From the NCBI RefSeq assembly GCF_047511655.1, contig NC_133401.1, positions 13,424,001 through 13,488,000 on the forward strand: DNA of 64,000 nt, in the 5' to 3' direction. How positions within the stretch are numbered: position 1 is the stretch's first letter; every line of letters begins with the position of its first letter. This DNA comes from Castor canadensis. Its lineage: Eukaryota; Chordata; Mammalia; Rodentia; Castoridae. Made by a program: the position numbers and the translations under genes. Below are positions 10,256 to 20,432 of the stretch, piece by piece. The notes under the pieces are model-generated. The model was not told where the DNA came from and searched no databases. It saw only the letters and a list, made by a program, of their open reading frames with translations.

Positions 10256-11135
10256 TGTTGGTGAGGAAAAAGGAACCTTCATACACTGCTGGTGGGAATG
10301 TAAGCTAGTACAACCACTATGGAAAACAATATGGAGGCTCCTTAAAAACTAAACATAGATCTGCCATATGATCCAGCAATCCCACTCCTAGGGATACACC
10401 CAAAGGAATGGGACTCAGGTTATTACAAAGGCACCTGAACACTCATGTTTATTGCACACTTATGTTTATTCACAATAGCCAAGCTATGGAAACAGCCAAG
10501 GTGCCCCACTACCAACGAATGGATTAAGAAACTGTGGTATTTATACATACGGGATTTTACTCAGCCACAAAGAAGAATAAAATTTTGTCATTTGCAAGTA
10601 AATGGATGGAACTGGAGAACATCATTTTAAGCAAAGTTAGCCAGGCTCAGAAAGCCAAAAATCACATGTTCTCCCTCATATGCAGATTATATACATAATC
10701 CACAAATGCAGTAATATTATTGGACATGGGTCACACACTAGAATGCACACAAGAGGAATAGGGAAAGGGAAGGAAACCTAAAACTTGAATGTGGTTGATG
10801 TGTGCATTGTAGAGGAACAAATACAGTAATCTTAAACTGACAGAGCCACTATGGGAAGATGACCAGGAAGTAGCAAAGAGGTCTGGTAGAGATGAACTAT
10901 GCATAGAAGCAACACTAGGAATCTCACTGTATAGCTACTTTTATCTCAAAATAGCAAAAAGTCTATGCTTTTCTTTTTATCTCTAATGTTTACTTTTCAA
11001 CAAAATCAGAGAACAAGAGGGCAGAATAGGTTCTACACAGAAGCAGGTGGGGGTGGGGCAGAGAGGTGGCCCAAACAATGTAGACACATGTGAATAAGTG
11101 TAAAAATGATAAAATAAAAAATTAAATTAAAAAAC
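10256..11135 (+). mobile_element. LINE-1 3' end with target site duplication
   Basis: Starts in ORF2 ('gaggaaaaaggaaccttcat') and continues through the end of ORF2 and the full 3'UTR to an AT-rich tail. The flanks 10242-10255 and 11136-11149 read 'tattaygaagttga' (one mismatch), a likely target site duplication. Confidence 0.9.
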
Positions 11136-11344
11136 TATTACGAAGTTGAAGATGAGACTAGAAAAGACAGGTGCCTGGGAAAATGTGTTTTGACCTGAAT
11201 CCTAGAGCAGTTCTCCAGGTTGTACGGGTCTCAACCCTACAGTCTCATGGAGACTCCTTGACCCTGCCATAGTTTGAGTTCCAGATTGTCCCAGACTTAA
11301 ATTAGATATCTTGGAGCAAAGGCTTTTTACTAAAACTAAGATCA

Positions 11345-11397
11345 TGTTAGGGTTTGAATACTGGTCCCCTCCAAAACTAATGTTGAAATTTAATTGC
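11345..11397 (+). mobile_element. MaLR-type LTR, 5' piece
   Basis: 'gttagggtttgaatactggt' and 'cccctccaaaactaatgttg' match the start of MLT/MST-type LTRs. The LTR is split by the next L1 and continues at 12251. Confidence 0.7.
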
Positions 11398-12250
11398 TAA
11401 AAAAGGCCAATAAATACATGAAGAAATATTTAGCATGCCTAGTCATAAAGGAAATGCAAATTAAAATGACACTGAGATTCCATCTCACCTCAGTCAGAAT
11501 GGCTGTCATCAAAAAAACCAACAACAAATGTTGGCAAGGATGCAGGAAAGATGAAACACCTATATGCTATTGGTGGATAGGTAAATTAGTCCAGGCACCA
11601 TGGAAATCAGTATGGAAGCTCCTCAAAAACCTAAAAATGAAACCACTATATGATCCAGCTATACCATTCTTGGTCATAAGAAATCTAAGTCAATAGACAA
11701 TAGACACCTGCATGCCTATGTTTATGTAGCACTGTTCACAGTAACAAGCTACTATAAAATCAGCCTAGGTGCCCAACAAACAATGAATAGACAAAGAAAA
11801 TGTGGTATATACACAATGGAATATTAGTGAGCTATAAATAAAAATGAAGTAATGTCATTTGTAGGAAAATTAATGGAACTGAGATCATGATGTTGAACAA
11901 GACAAGTCAAGTTCAGAAAAGACAAATGTCACATGTTTTCACTCATATATGGAATGTCAACCTAAAATGAAGATGATAATAAGAATGGTACATGATTGTA
12001 AAAGATGGACTGTTTAGTAGGGGGAGCCAGTAGAGAGGAGAGGGAAAGGGGGGGTGCTGGAGGGCAGGAAAATGATCAAAGTACATTGTATACATGTATG
12101 TATGAAAATAATATAATGAACCCCACTAAATATTGTTTAAAATGGGAGAAAAGGTATAAAAGAGGTGATAAAGTTAATCAAAGTACATTATATATATGTA
12201 TGGAATATCACAATGAAACCCCTTTATACAATTAATTTAAGCTAGTAAAA
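11398..12250 (+). mobile_element. LINE-1 3' end inserted in an LTR
   Basis: ORF2 end and 3'UTR, with the conserved 'aaggaaatgcaaattaaaat' and 'gatccagctataccattctt'. Flanked by perfect 12-bp direct repeats aaatttaattgc (11386-11397 and 12251-12262). Two tandem 3'UTR-like ends are visible (near 12130 and 12245). Confidence 0.92.
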
Positions 12251-12445
12251 AAATTTAATTGCCATTTATGGGATTGATGTCATTATAAAAGGGCAAACTT
12301 GTCCCCTTCTTGTTCTCTCTTGATCTCCTGCCTTCCATAACAGGATGACATGACAAGAAGGTCCTCAACAAATGTGAGCCCTTTGATCTCATACTCCCCA
12401 GTCTCCAGAACAAAATAAGCAGAACATTGTCGCAGAAGTACAAAA
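12251..12445 (+). mobile_element. MaLR-type LTR, 3' piece
   Basis: Continues the LTR from 11345: 'gggattgatgtcattataaa' ... 'cagtctccagaacaaaataa', the U3/R part typical of MLT1/MST LTRs. Confidence 0.75.
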
Positions 12446-12629
12446 AAAGCTAGGACAAATCATCTTGTCACCTCCATGTCCCGCCCTCCAGTTTGAACCT
12501 ATGACATCAATAATCCAGTTATCCCTGGGAGGGGAGAAAATGGGGATAATGTCACCTTAGTTAATAAATTTGAAAGATAAAAATCTGGGAACTGCATACA
12601 TGGTATGTTGTTTAAAACACCCACTATCC

Positions 12630-12768
12630 AGTTATTCTCCACACAGTCTATTAAGTGAGGTCTTCCACTTACTAGCTGTGCACTTTTAGACAGGCAGCCT
12701 TCCCATCTGACCCTCAACTTTCTATCTTGAGAAGATTGGCTGAAGTTCAATGAGATAATGTACTTTGG
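12630..12768 (+). repeat. MIR element
   Basis: Core-SINE text 'cttccacttactagctgtgc' ... 'caatgagataatgtac', diverged as expected for MIR. Confidence 0.75.
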
Positions 12769-12778
12769 TTTTCTGTTT

Positions 12779-13305
12779 GTTTTATTTAAACGTTTTTATT
12801 AGCATATACTAGTTGCACAAGGAATTTCATTGTGACATTTCCATAAATGCTTACAATGTACCTCAGTTAGGTTCATCCCCATCATTTTCCCTTATCCCCC
12901 TCTCCCCTACTTAAAATTATTTTGACTGGTTTCAATGTTATATCTTCATACATCTACCATATTCACCCTCCTTTATCCCCTCCACACACTGTCCCCCTAC
13001 CAGTAACATCCTCCCCCCTAAAAGGAACTGCTTTAAATTCTTGTCCTTCGTTATTTATGTGTATATTCATAGTTCACAAGGTTTTCTCCATGGTATTTCA
13101 CCAGTGAATATATTGTACTTTCACCAGTGTAAGCCTCTGCATTACTCTCTTACCCTTTCCACCCCACCTCCTATTATCCAACAGCAGCTTTCGATGTGTT
13201 TCATTATGCCTTCTTCCTACACAGATGTGTACTATTTCAATATTATGTATGTGATGTATTTCAGTATTATCCACACTCTATCATTCTCTTTGTAGTTTGT
13301 TATGA
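12779..13305 (-). mobile_element. LINE-1 3'UTR, antisense
   Basis: Reverse of the L1 3' tail: 'cacaaggaatttcattgtga', then C-rich 'cccttatccccctctcccct'. Truncated within the 3'UTR. Confidence 0.8.
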
Positions 13306-13329
13306 GAACAGCACATTTGGAAAAAATTG

Positions 13330-13500
13330 GACCGTGTCCTCCTAGAGCTCTCAGTCCAATGGAAGAAATAGCCCTGTCACCAGGCAATGACATTCCATAC
13401 CCATCATGATTGTGATGTAAAAATTCTAGAAGCTGCAGGGTCCCAGCTATGGGGGCCTCAGCTTGGGGTCAGAGAAGGCTTCCTAGCGTAAGTATTTCTC
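13330..13500. repeat. Possible ancient mammalian repeat
   Basis: 'gtcctcctagagctctcagt' ... 'gagaaggcttcctagcg' resembles a widespread old repeat, but class and orientation are not settled. Confidence 0.35.
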
Positions 13501-14108
13501 TAAGCAGGCATCCAGACAGGGAGATTCACAGGGTGGTGGTCTCCAGGAATTGCTACAGGTTGAGCTAGTTCACCCTGCTTTTCTTCCATGAGTCAACTTC
13601 TCCAGTGGTAGCAAGTGGAAGATCCCAAGAAAATCTGATGAATATGTCCTGCACAACATCAGAGCAGAACAATAGAGCCATGAGAAGCATATCCTAGCTG
13701 AAGCCAGCTTCCTGCCGACAGAGCTAGGGAAAACTGAAGGTCACCCATTCCTGCTGCTTGACACCCTACCTTTTCCATTAGATTCACCTGGTATGGGTGC
13801 CCTGTACCACTCACGGAGACTTCGCTCACTTAAACTATAACGTTAAGGCTTACCCTGGAGTTTTTCAATGAAGAGTTCCAGTGTGTAGCGTTGTGGGTCT
13901 TTAAGTTGAGATGGGAGGTATGCTAAATGAGAAACAACTATCATTTTGAAACAGATGGTAGGGACCCACCTCTCTCTTGGGCACCATGGCAGGAGTTGAA
14001 CATTGTTAAAATACTCTTAAATGTGTTACAGCATTGCTAATGTTAATTATAATCCTTTTCTGTAAGCACCCTTTTGGATGTTTATTTTCCCTTTAAGTGT
14101 GCTGAGAT
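13500..14108. other. Unassigned stretch
   Basis: No coding frame or recognisable element. It is next to the LTR at 14109 and may include its flank. Confidence 0.4.
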
Positions 14109-14696
14109 GTTAGGGGGCTGGAGTAATATGATTCCTTAACATCTCTTAAACCCTTCCCGGAGACCCTGGCTGCCTTGAACTAAGGACTACCAGTAAAACA
14201 GTCAGTTGGATTACCTTCATGCCAGCAGCAGCCACTTTCAACATGGCACAGATATCTTGAGGAAGCTACATGACAGCCACAGCTTGCTACTGAAGTGCAA
14301 CTTCGCCTCCTAAAGGCACCATCTCAGCAGAAAGCTTGCACCAGACTTTTTCCCACCACAAGCCTTGGTAAATCTAGACAATCTTGTAGTCATTTCCACC
14401 CGGGCCAGAGAGAAAGCACTTCTGAAGGCCTATACCTGGTGTAGAACATTTGCATATGGAACTGCCATGATTAGTGAAAAGGACCATGCCATGATCTGAG
14501 CAAACCCAATCCTTCATTTGCATGAGAGGACTTGCCATGATTGGTGCAGACACTCTGTCACACTCCCCTTCTGACTATACAAGCAAGTTGTTTGGCTTAT
14601 TTTCTGAGCAGCCAGGAGCCCCTCTTGTGTTGCAACAGCAGGTTCAATAAAGACTTCTCTCCAGGGTCTTCCTTGCCTACTTTTGATTTTCATCAT
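14109..14696 (+). mobile_element. Endogenous retrovirus-like LTR (solo or truncated)
   Basis: Begins 'tgttagggggctggagtaat' and ends '...gattttcatca', the TG...CA borders of an LTR. The U3 carries two octamer/CCAAT-type units ('atttgcat' at 14448 and 14516, each followed by a 'catgattggtg'-like block). A TATA-like 'ctatacaag' lies near 14575 and an AATAAA signal at 14647. No gag/pol/env frame follows and no primer binding site was recognised. The U3 is homologous to the minus-strand sequences at 16525-17400. Confidence 0.75.
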
Positions 14697-14895
14697 TAAT
14701 AGTGCACCTGAGCAGGAACACAAAGAAAAGTTTCAATGGTGGAGACAAGAGTAGCAGTGGGGCATCTATAGCCATCCCAGCAAGAGCAGCAGCTGAGCTG
14801 ACAAGTGGATTTCATGACAGCAGGAACTATTGACAAAAGCGACATTAGAGCAGACTTCAGCCAGTCAGGACCTCCCACATCAACAGGAACATCAG

Positions 14896-14942
14896 TAGCT
14901 TGCTAAGCAAGTGCTCTACCACTTGAGCCACACCCCCAGTCT
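14896..14942 (-). repeat. ID SINE fragment, antisense
   Basis: 'agcaagtgctctaccacttg' followed by 'agccacacccccagtc' is the reverse of the tRNA-like A-box half. Confidence 0.85.
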
Positions 14943-15047
14943 TCCATAATACTTATATAAATGCAAATGTATCCAGCAAACAATAATACAGGTATTAAAT
15001 CTGGATAAGGGTATCAATATTACCTTAGAATTTATACTGCAGATTGT

Positions 15048-15300
15048 TAGAGTTTGGATATTGAATGTCCTCAAAGACCCATGTGTTGAAGGCTCTGCCC
15101 TCAAGGCAGCAGGGTTTGAGGGAAGTGATTGGATCATGAGGACTCTGGCCTCATCAAAGTATTAGTCTCTGGATGAGTTCTTGATATGATGAACTAACGG
15201 GCGATGATGAAAATCAGAGATGCAAGGCTTTCTGGGTGAGCACAGAGCAGAGGCAGCTTCCACACCATGGAAGGTCATTTGTCTGAGCATGGTGATAGAG
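15048..15300 (+). mobile_element. MaLR-type LTR fragment
   Basis: 'gttagagtttggatattgaa' ... 'gacccatgtgttgaaggctc' ... 'gtgattggatcatgaggact' follows the MST/MLT LTR pattern. The 3' border is unclear. Confidence 0.7.
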
Positions 15301-15429
15301 GGACAGGCATGGAACAGAGGAAGAGAATTTGCAGAACAAAAAGAAGTCAATCAAGAGGAAGCTGATCTTAGGTGCAAAGGAGTTAATCTTAGGTGTTCTC
15401 ACTACACACAAAAAAAATGTTAATTACCT

Positions 15430-16060
15430 TGGTTGTGGTAATCATTTATAACCTCACATAGATAATAACTAGAGTTAATAAACTAAATCACAATGTATCC
15501 GCCAGGAGGGGCTCTTTGGAAAATCCTGGAATAGGTCAGCCCAAATAAGCACCCCATCACATAAGCCAACTAATCACTTCAACATCTCTGATGGCTCCCA
15601 CTGATCCTGCATTCTACCCCTGCCATCTCATCCCAAATAGTATTTCTTAATTGGGCCCAAGTGGAAGCAAGACCCCTTTCTCATCCTTGTGCTGGGAAGG
15701 CAATAAGACACCCAACAGTGACACATTGCCACCTCTACCGTGCCCCCTAATGGGGGGGGGGCTAGAAGAAGAATCTGAGCTCCAGAAGATACCCAAAACA
15801 AATTACTCAGGTTCACATTTCTCCCTAGCACCACCTTCGAATATTTCCCAGAACGAGAAAATGAAGGAAAGCAAAGGAAAAACTTTGAATGTTCAGGCAT
15901 GCTCATGGTTCTTGGATTCCCTGTTAAAGTTAAATCCAAAAATAAACTAAAATCATGCAAAACTGATGAAACATGGATAAGATTAGCCCCTCGGTGTGGC
16001 AATGCAAAAGTGCAATAAACAAAGGACTGCAAATATGTCTTCCAATTCCTGATTTCAGTT
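15430..16060. other. Unassigned stretch
   Basis: Two overlapping open frames (minus 15628-16137, plus 15651-15950) show no recognisable domain. I regard them as chance openings. Confidence 0.4.
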
Positions 16061-16355
16061 TTTTTGGATGTATACTCATAAGTTTTAACAATAATAATGG
16101 GACTTGAATGCAAAGGGGGCATTGTCAGGTTAGTCAATGGGAGGAGGAGGGAAAATGGAGAGGGTACTGGGGGATGAAGGAGATCAAAGTATGTTAGGTG
16201 TATAGATATGGAGATAGCATAAAGAAACCCACCAAACAGTGTTTTTGAAAGGGGGAAGGAGGAGGGGTTAAGAGACTATAATAGAGAGGATGAACTTGCT
16301 CAAGATACACTGTACACATCTATGAATTTTGACATGAAATCTTAATAAAAATTTT
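16061..16355 (+). mobile_element. LINE-1 3'UTR
   Basis: G-rich 3'UTR block 'gggaggaggagggaaaatgg' and end 'cttaataaaaatttttttaa'. Confidence 0.75.
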
Positions 16356-16360
16356 TTTAA

Positions 16361-16520
16361 TGGTGAAAAAATGGAATCACTGAATCATAGCTTGAAAAGT
16401 AAGTCAAACAGAATGGTAGAGGGGGTGAATTCAAGTATGATATATTTGATATAATGCAAAAAACTTTTGTAAATGCCACAATGTACCCCCACCCAGCACA
16501 ACAATAAAATTTTTAAATAA
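16361..16520 (+). mobile_element. LINE-1 3' tail (second copy)
   Basis: 'gggggtgaattcaagtatga' ... 'gtacccccacccagcacaac', the same tail as at 4440-4535. Two L1 tails in series. Confidence 0.8.
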
Positions 16521-16524
16521 GCTA

Positions 16525-16985
16525 AAAGCAGACAAAAGAAGTAAGTGAAACAGCCTTCTACTATAACCAGAAAGGGGATGTGGCAAGGGTTGCTGCACTA
16601 ATCACAGTAGACCGTTACACAAATGAAGACTGTGTTTGCACCTATCATGGTGCAGTCCCTCATTCAACTTTAGGACCATGCTTGCACCAATCACAACAGT
16701 CCCTTGTGCAAATAAAGGACTGAGTTTGTACAAATCACAGGCCTTCTGCTGGACCACCAAGGAAAGTGCTTCTTCTCTGGTCCGAGTACAAATGGCTGCA
16801 GGGTCATCTAGAGATTGCTGAGTCTTATGATGGCAAAAACTCTAGTGCAAGCTGGTGAAAACAGCCATAGTTGGGACAGTGCCTTCAGGAGCCAGAGCTG
16901 TACTTCAGCAGCAAGCAGCTGTAGCTGTCATGTAACTACCTCAAGGTAGCCTTGAAGTGTTCCAAGCAGCAGAAAGTGGGTGTGA
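16525..16985 (-). mobile_element. Endogenous retrovirus-like LTR U3, copy B (minus strand)
   Basis: Read on the minus strand, it matches the U3 of the LTR at 14109: 'gttacatgacagctacagct', 'ctcctgaaggcactgtccca', then octamer/CCAAT units and a TATA-like region near 16560. It breaks off near 16525, before any polyadenylation signal, against an L1 tail. At least three enhancer-like units lie at 16600-16745. Confidence 0.7.
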
Positions 16986-17400
16986 CCAGGGTGTTTGCAT
17001 CAGTCATTTAAGTCCTTTCATGCAAATAAAGGACTGTGTCTGCACCAATCATAGCACAGTTCCTCATGACAGCAGGCATGGCAGTACTTTTTTCAAATGA
17101 AGGACTGTGTTTACAACAGTCATAGGGTTTCTGATCTGGGTGGAAACAGCTGTAGCATCACCTAAAATTCTCTAAGGCTTCTGATGACAAAATGTCTGAC
17201 ACTAGCTGTTTGCTGGGACAGTACCTTCAGGATGCAGAGGTGTGCTTCAGCAGCAAGTTGTGCTTGTTAAGTTGTACCCATGGAGTGTTTGAGGAAGGTA
17301 AGTGCTGACATGAGGGCAATCCATTTGCTTGGCTGGCAGTCCTTCACTCAAGGCAGCTGGGATACCACAAAAGGGTCTAACACCTGTCAATTAGAAAGTC
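16986..17400 (-). mobile_element. Endogenous retrovirus-like LTR U3, copy A (minus strand)
   Basis: A second U3 in tandem with copy B, same orientation, starting near 17400 ('gctgccttgagtgaaggact'; compare 'gctgccttgaactaaggact' at 14169). It contains octamer units near 17018 and 17095, and passes directly into copy B near 16985 without an R/U5 part. Confidence 0.7.
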
Positions 17401-17451
17401 AAATCTCCCCAGCCACCAACATAAAAGAAAAATAATCCTTAAAATGGGTTC

Positions 17452-17940
17452 TTAGAGACTTCTGGGGTAAGATGGCCAATTAGATGTTTCCTCCTTATGA
17501 CTGAATGAAGAGTCAGAGGAACATAGCACAAACCATTCAAAGGAGCAAAAGAGAGGAAAAGCATCAGATTCACAAAAGAAATGACAAAGCAGTAGAAAAG
17601 CATGAAGAAACAGAAAGGCTACACAGAAAAAAAGTAAGAAGCAGTCCACAGGTCCAACCCCAGCTCCCTAGGGGGAGGAGAATCAGACACCATAACCACC
17701 AGGTAATTCAGGCAGCCCTGGTGAAACAGACTGGCAATTCCAGCACACAGTTCTCACAAACTCTAAACCCAGTGCATGGATTTGGTGTGACAGTAACTCC
17801 TCCTGTGTGGCAGGCCAGCATTGGAGAAGAAATCCATTTTCTCACTCCCTATTTCTCAGAGGTTTAATTAGGTACCATCTATAGAGGGAGACAATTGATT
17901 GAGACTAAGCTACTCTGGGGACCTGAAAAATAGGAACAAT
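17452..17940 (+). mobile_element. LINE-1 5'UTR fragment
   Basis: Starts 'cttctggggtaagatggcca', then an A-rich leader and 'ccctggtgaaacagactggc'. The text is parallel to 50110-50480. Joined abruptly to an ORF2 3' segment near 17945, so ORF1 and most of ORF2 are deleted. Confidence 0.8.
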
Positions 17941-17944
17941 CTCA

Positions 17945-18351
17945 AGTCAGGGAGGCTGGGGACACATGTTGGAGAAAAGACAGTCTCTTCAATAAATAGT
18001 ACTAAGAAAACTAGATATCCACATGTGGAAGACTGAAACTAGATCCTGACATCTCGCCTTGTAAAAAAAAATCAATTCATACTGGATCAAAGACTTTGAT
18101 GCTTTGAAACTACTAGGAGAAATTTAGGGAAAACACTTTAAGATACAGGCATAAGCGTAGGCAATGCCTTTCTGAATAGGACTCCAATAGCTCCAGAAAT
18201 AATAGCAAAATTGACAAATTGGGATTTCCTCAAATTAAAAAATCCTCTTCTCAGCAAATGAAACAATTACCAGAGTGAAGAGACAGCCTACAGAATGGGA
18301 GAGACTCCTTCCCAGCAATCCATCTGATGGGAAGTTAATATCCAGAATAAT
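17945..18351 (+). mobile_element. LINE-1 ORF2 C-terminal part
   Basis: 'gttggagaaaagacagtctc' through 'acagaatgggagagactcct'. Broken by stops. Continues after a SINE at 18553. Confidence 0.85.
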
Positions 18352-18552
18352 GACCAGGTGCCTGTAATTCTAGCTACTTAGAAGACTGAAATCAAGAGGA
18401 TTGCTGTTCAAGGTCAACCCAGGCAAATAATTTGCAAGCCCCCATCTCCAAAAGAACCACAGTAAAATGGACTGGAGGTGTGGTTCAAGCAGTAGAGGGA
18501 CTCCTTTACAAGTACAAAGTCCTGAGTTCAAAACCCAATCCCACCAAAAAAA
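18352..18552 (+). repeat. Dimeric SINE inside LINE-1
   Basis: Left arm 'ggtgcctgtaattctagcta', right arm 'ggactggaggtgtggttcaa', A-rich tail. Confidence 0.9.
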
Positions 18553-19055
18553 TACAGAACATACAAAGAACTCAAATACACATGAAAATAGCAAATATCC
18601 CAGTTAATAAATGAGCAAATAAATTGAGCAGACAGTTCTCAAAAGAAGAAGTACAAATGGCCAATAAATACATGAAAAAATGTTCAACATTCTTAGCTAT
18701 CAGGGAAATGCAAATCAAATCAACACTGAGATTCCCTCTCTCCCCAATCAGAAAGGCAGCTGTCAAGAAAGCAAACAAATGATGGTAAGGATGTGGAAGG
18801 GGAAGGGAACCCTTACATACTGCTGGTGAAAATGCAAATTAGTCCAGCCACTATGTAAATTAGTATGGAGGTTCCTCGAAAAACTAAAAGTATCTACCAA
18901 ATAACCTCGCTATACCACTCTGGCATATATCCAAAGGAATGTAAATCAGCATACAATAGAGACACTTGCATGCCCCTGCTACTGCAGCACTAGTCAGAGT
19001 ACCCAAGCTATGGAATCAGCCTAGGTACCCATCAACAGACAAATGGGTTAAGAAA

Positions 19056-19096
<41 letters not shown>

Positions 19097-19260
19097 GGAG
19101 TTTTATTCAGCCATACAAAAGAACAAAATTATGCCATTTTCAGGAAAATGGATGGTACTGGAAAGCATCATGTTAAGTAAAACAAAAAGATAAGTATCAC
19201 AAGTTTTCTCCTATGTGCAAAAAAATATAGATTTTTTAAGGGTATGAAAGTAGAAGGGGG
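18553..19260 (+). mobile_element. LINE-1 ORF2 end and 3'UTR start
   Basis: Continues the L1: 'caaatggccaataaatacat' ... 'gttttattcagccatacaaa'. Ends at the first copy of a target duplication, gtagaaggggg (19250-19260), created by the next SINE. Confidence 0.88.
19046..19094. repeat. (CA)n microsatellite
   Basis: About 24 CA repeats within the L1. Confidence 0.95.
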
Positions 19261-19384
19261 CCAGGCACCTGTGGCTCACGCCTGTAATCCTAGCTACTCA
19301 GACGGCAGACATCAGGAGCATCATAGTTCAAAGCCAGCCCTGGGCAAATAAGTTGGCAAGACCCTATCTTGAATATACCCATCA
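19261..19384 (+). repeat. Dimeric SINE, left part (split)
   Basis: Left arm from 'ccaggcacctgtggctcacg' to 'tatacccatca'. The same SINE resumes at 19594. Confidence 0.9.
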
Positions 19385-19593
19385 TGTGAAACCTCTTGCA
19401 ATTGCTTTAAGGGGAGCAGAAGAGGGTTGAGGGAGAGAGATGGTGGGGGCAATCTAGCAATCTAATGAATATACAAAGTAAGCCTATTTGGGAGTGTCAC
19501 AATGAATCCTCCTGTACAACACACACATCCTAGTAATAAAACAAATTGTTTAAGAGAAAGAGAGAGAAAGAAAGAAAGACAGAGAAGTAAAAG
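19385..19593 (+). mobile_element. LINE-1 3' tail inserted in a SINE
   Basis: Ends in a GA/A-rich tail. Flanked by cccatca at 19378-19384 and 19594-19600, which interrupts an otherwise continuous SINE. Confidence 0.75.
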
Positions 19594-19704
19594 CCCATCA
19601 CAAAAAGAAAATGGCTGATGGAGTGGCTCAAGTGGTAAAAGTGCCTGCCTAGCAAGTGTGAGGCCCTGAGTTCAAACCCCAGCACTGCCACAAGAAAAAA
19701 AAAA
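19594..19704 (+). repeat. Dimeric SINE, right part (split)
   Basis: ID arm 'atggctgatggagtggctca' to the A-tail, followed by the second copy of gtagaaggggg (19705-19715). Confidence 0.9.
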
Positions 19705-19850
19705 GTAGAAGGGGGAACTATTTGGGAAGAGAAAGGGGACCAGTAGGAGGGGCAGTGGGGAAAAGAAAGGGTAATGGGGGTGGTAAATATGATCAAAATA
19801 TATTATATACATATATGAAAATGTCATGCTTAAGCCATTAAGTATACAGA
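19705..19850 (+). mobile_element. LINE-1 3'UTR end
   Basis: Remainder of the host L1 ('aagaaagggtaatgggggtg', 'tatattatatacatatatga'). Confidence 0.8.
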
Positions 19851-19922
19851 AAATGAAACTGAATACTGAATAAAATGAAAAAGAGAATGCTCACGATAAA
19901 AGCTCATCATTAACAATATCAG

Positions 19923-20003
19923 CAGGCTGGAGGTGTGGTTCAAGCAGTAGAGTCTGCCTAGCAAGCGCAAAGCCCTGAGTTCAAACCCCAAATTTCCAAA
20001 AAC
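19923..20003 (+). repeat. ID SINE
   Basis: 'ggctggaggtgtggttcaag' to 'gagttcaaaccccaaatttc'. Confidence 0.92.
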
Positions 20004-20232
20004 AACAACAAAAATATTAACAAAGATTTACGAGTATTTAACAGAGCTCTAACAATTTCCTAACTACTCCCCCACTACCCCGAGGGGTGCTGGGTCTCTG
20101 GTGTATCTCAGTCAGATGTGCTGAGTTTGGAAATCCAGAGCAAAGTTACTTGTTAGTAAGTTTAATGACTCACATCTTTTCCATTCCCTTTTTCCAAGAC
20201 TTCCTAAACTTGCAGTTTAAGATATAAAACCG

Positions 20233-20432
20233 GGCCAGGTGCCAGTGGCTCACGCCTGTAATCCTGGCTACTCGGGAGGCAGAAATCAGGAGGATCATGG
20301 TTCAAAGCCAGCCCAGGCAAATAGTTTGCAGGACCCTATCTCGAAAAATCCTTCACAAAAATAAGGATGGTGGAGTGGCTCAAGGTGAAGGCCCTGAGTT
20401 CAAACCCCAGTATTTCAAAAAGAAAAAAAAAA
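20233..20432 (+). repeat. Dimeric SINE, full length
   Basis: Near-complete copy from 'gggccaggtgccagtggctc' to the A-tail. Likely short target duplication 'ataaaacc' on both sides. Confidence 0.95.

Noticed and set aside
15628..16137. 169-codon minus-strand frame as a gene
   Set aside because: No recognisable domain; it runs into an L1 3'UTR at one end, and the opposite strand is also open.
16585..17130. CRISPR-like spaced repeats
   Set aside because: Unit spacing and sequence vary, the context is mammalian, and the units are LTR U3 enhancer-type repeats.
19592..19702. tRNA-gene-like A and B boxes, here and in dozens of other places
   Set aside because: They belong to the ID arm of SINEs: A-rich tail, no cloverleaf-consistent 3' half, many diverged copies. 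No true tRNA gene was found.
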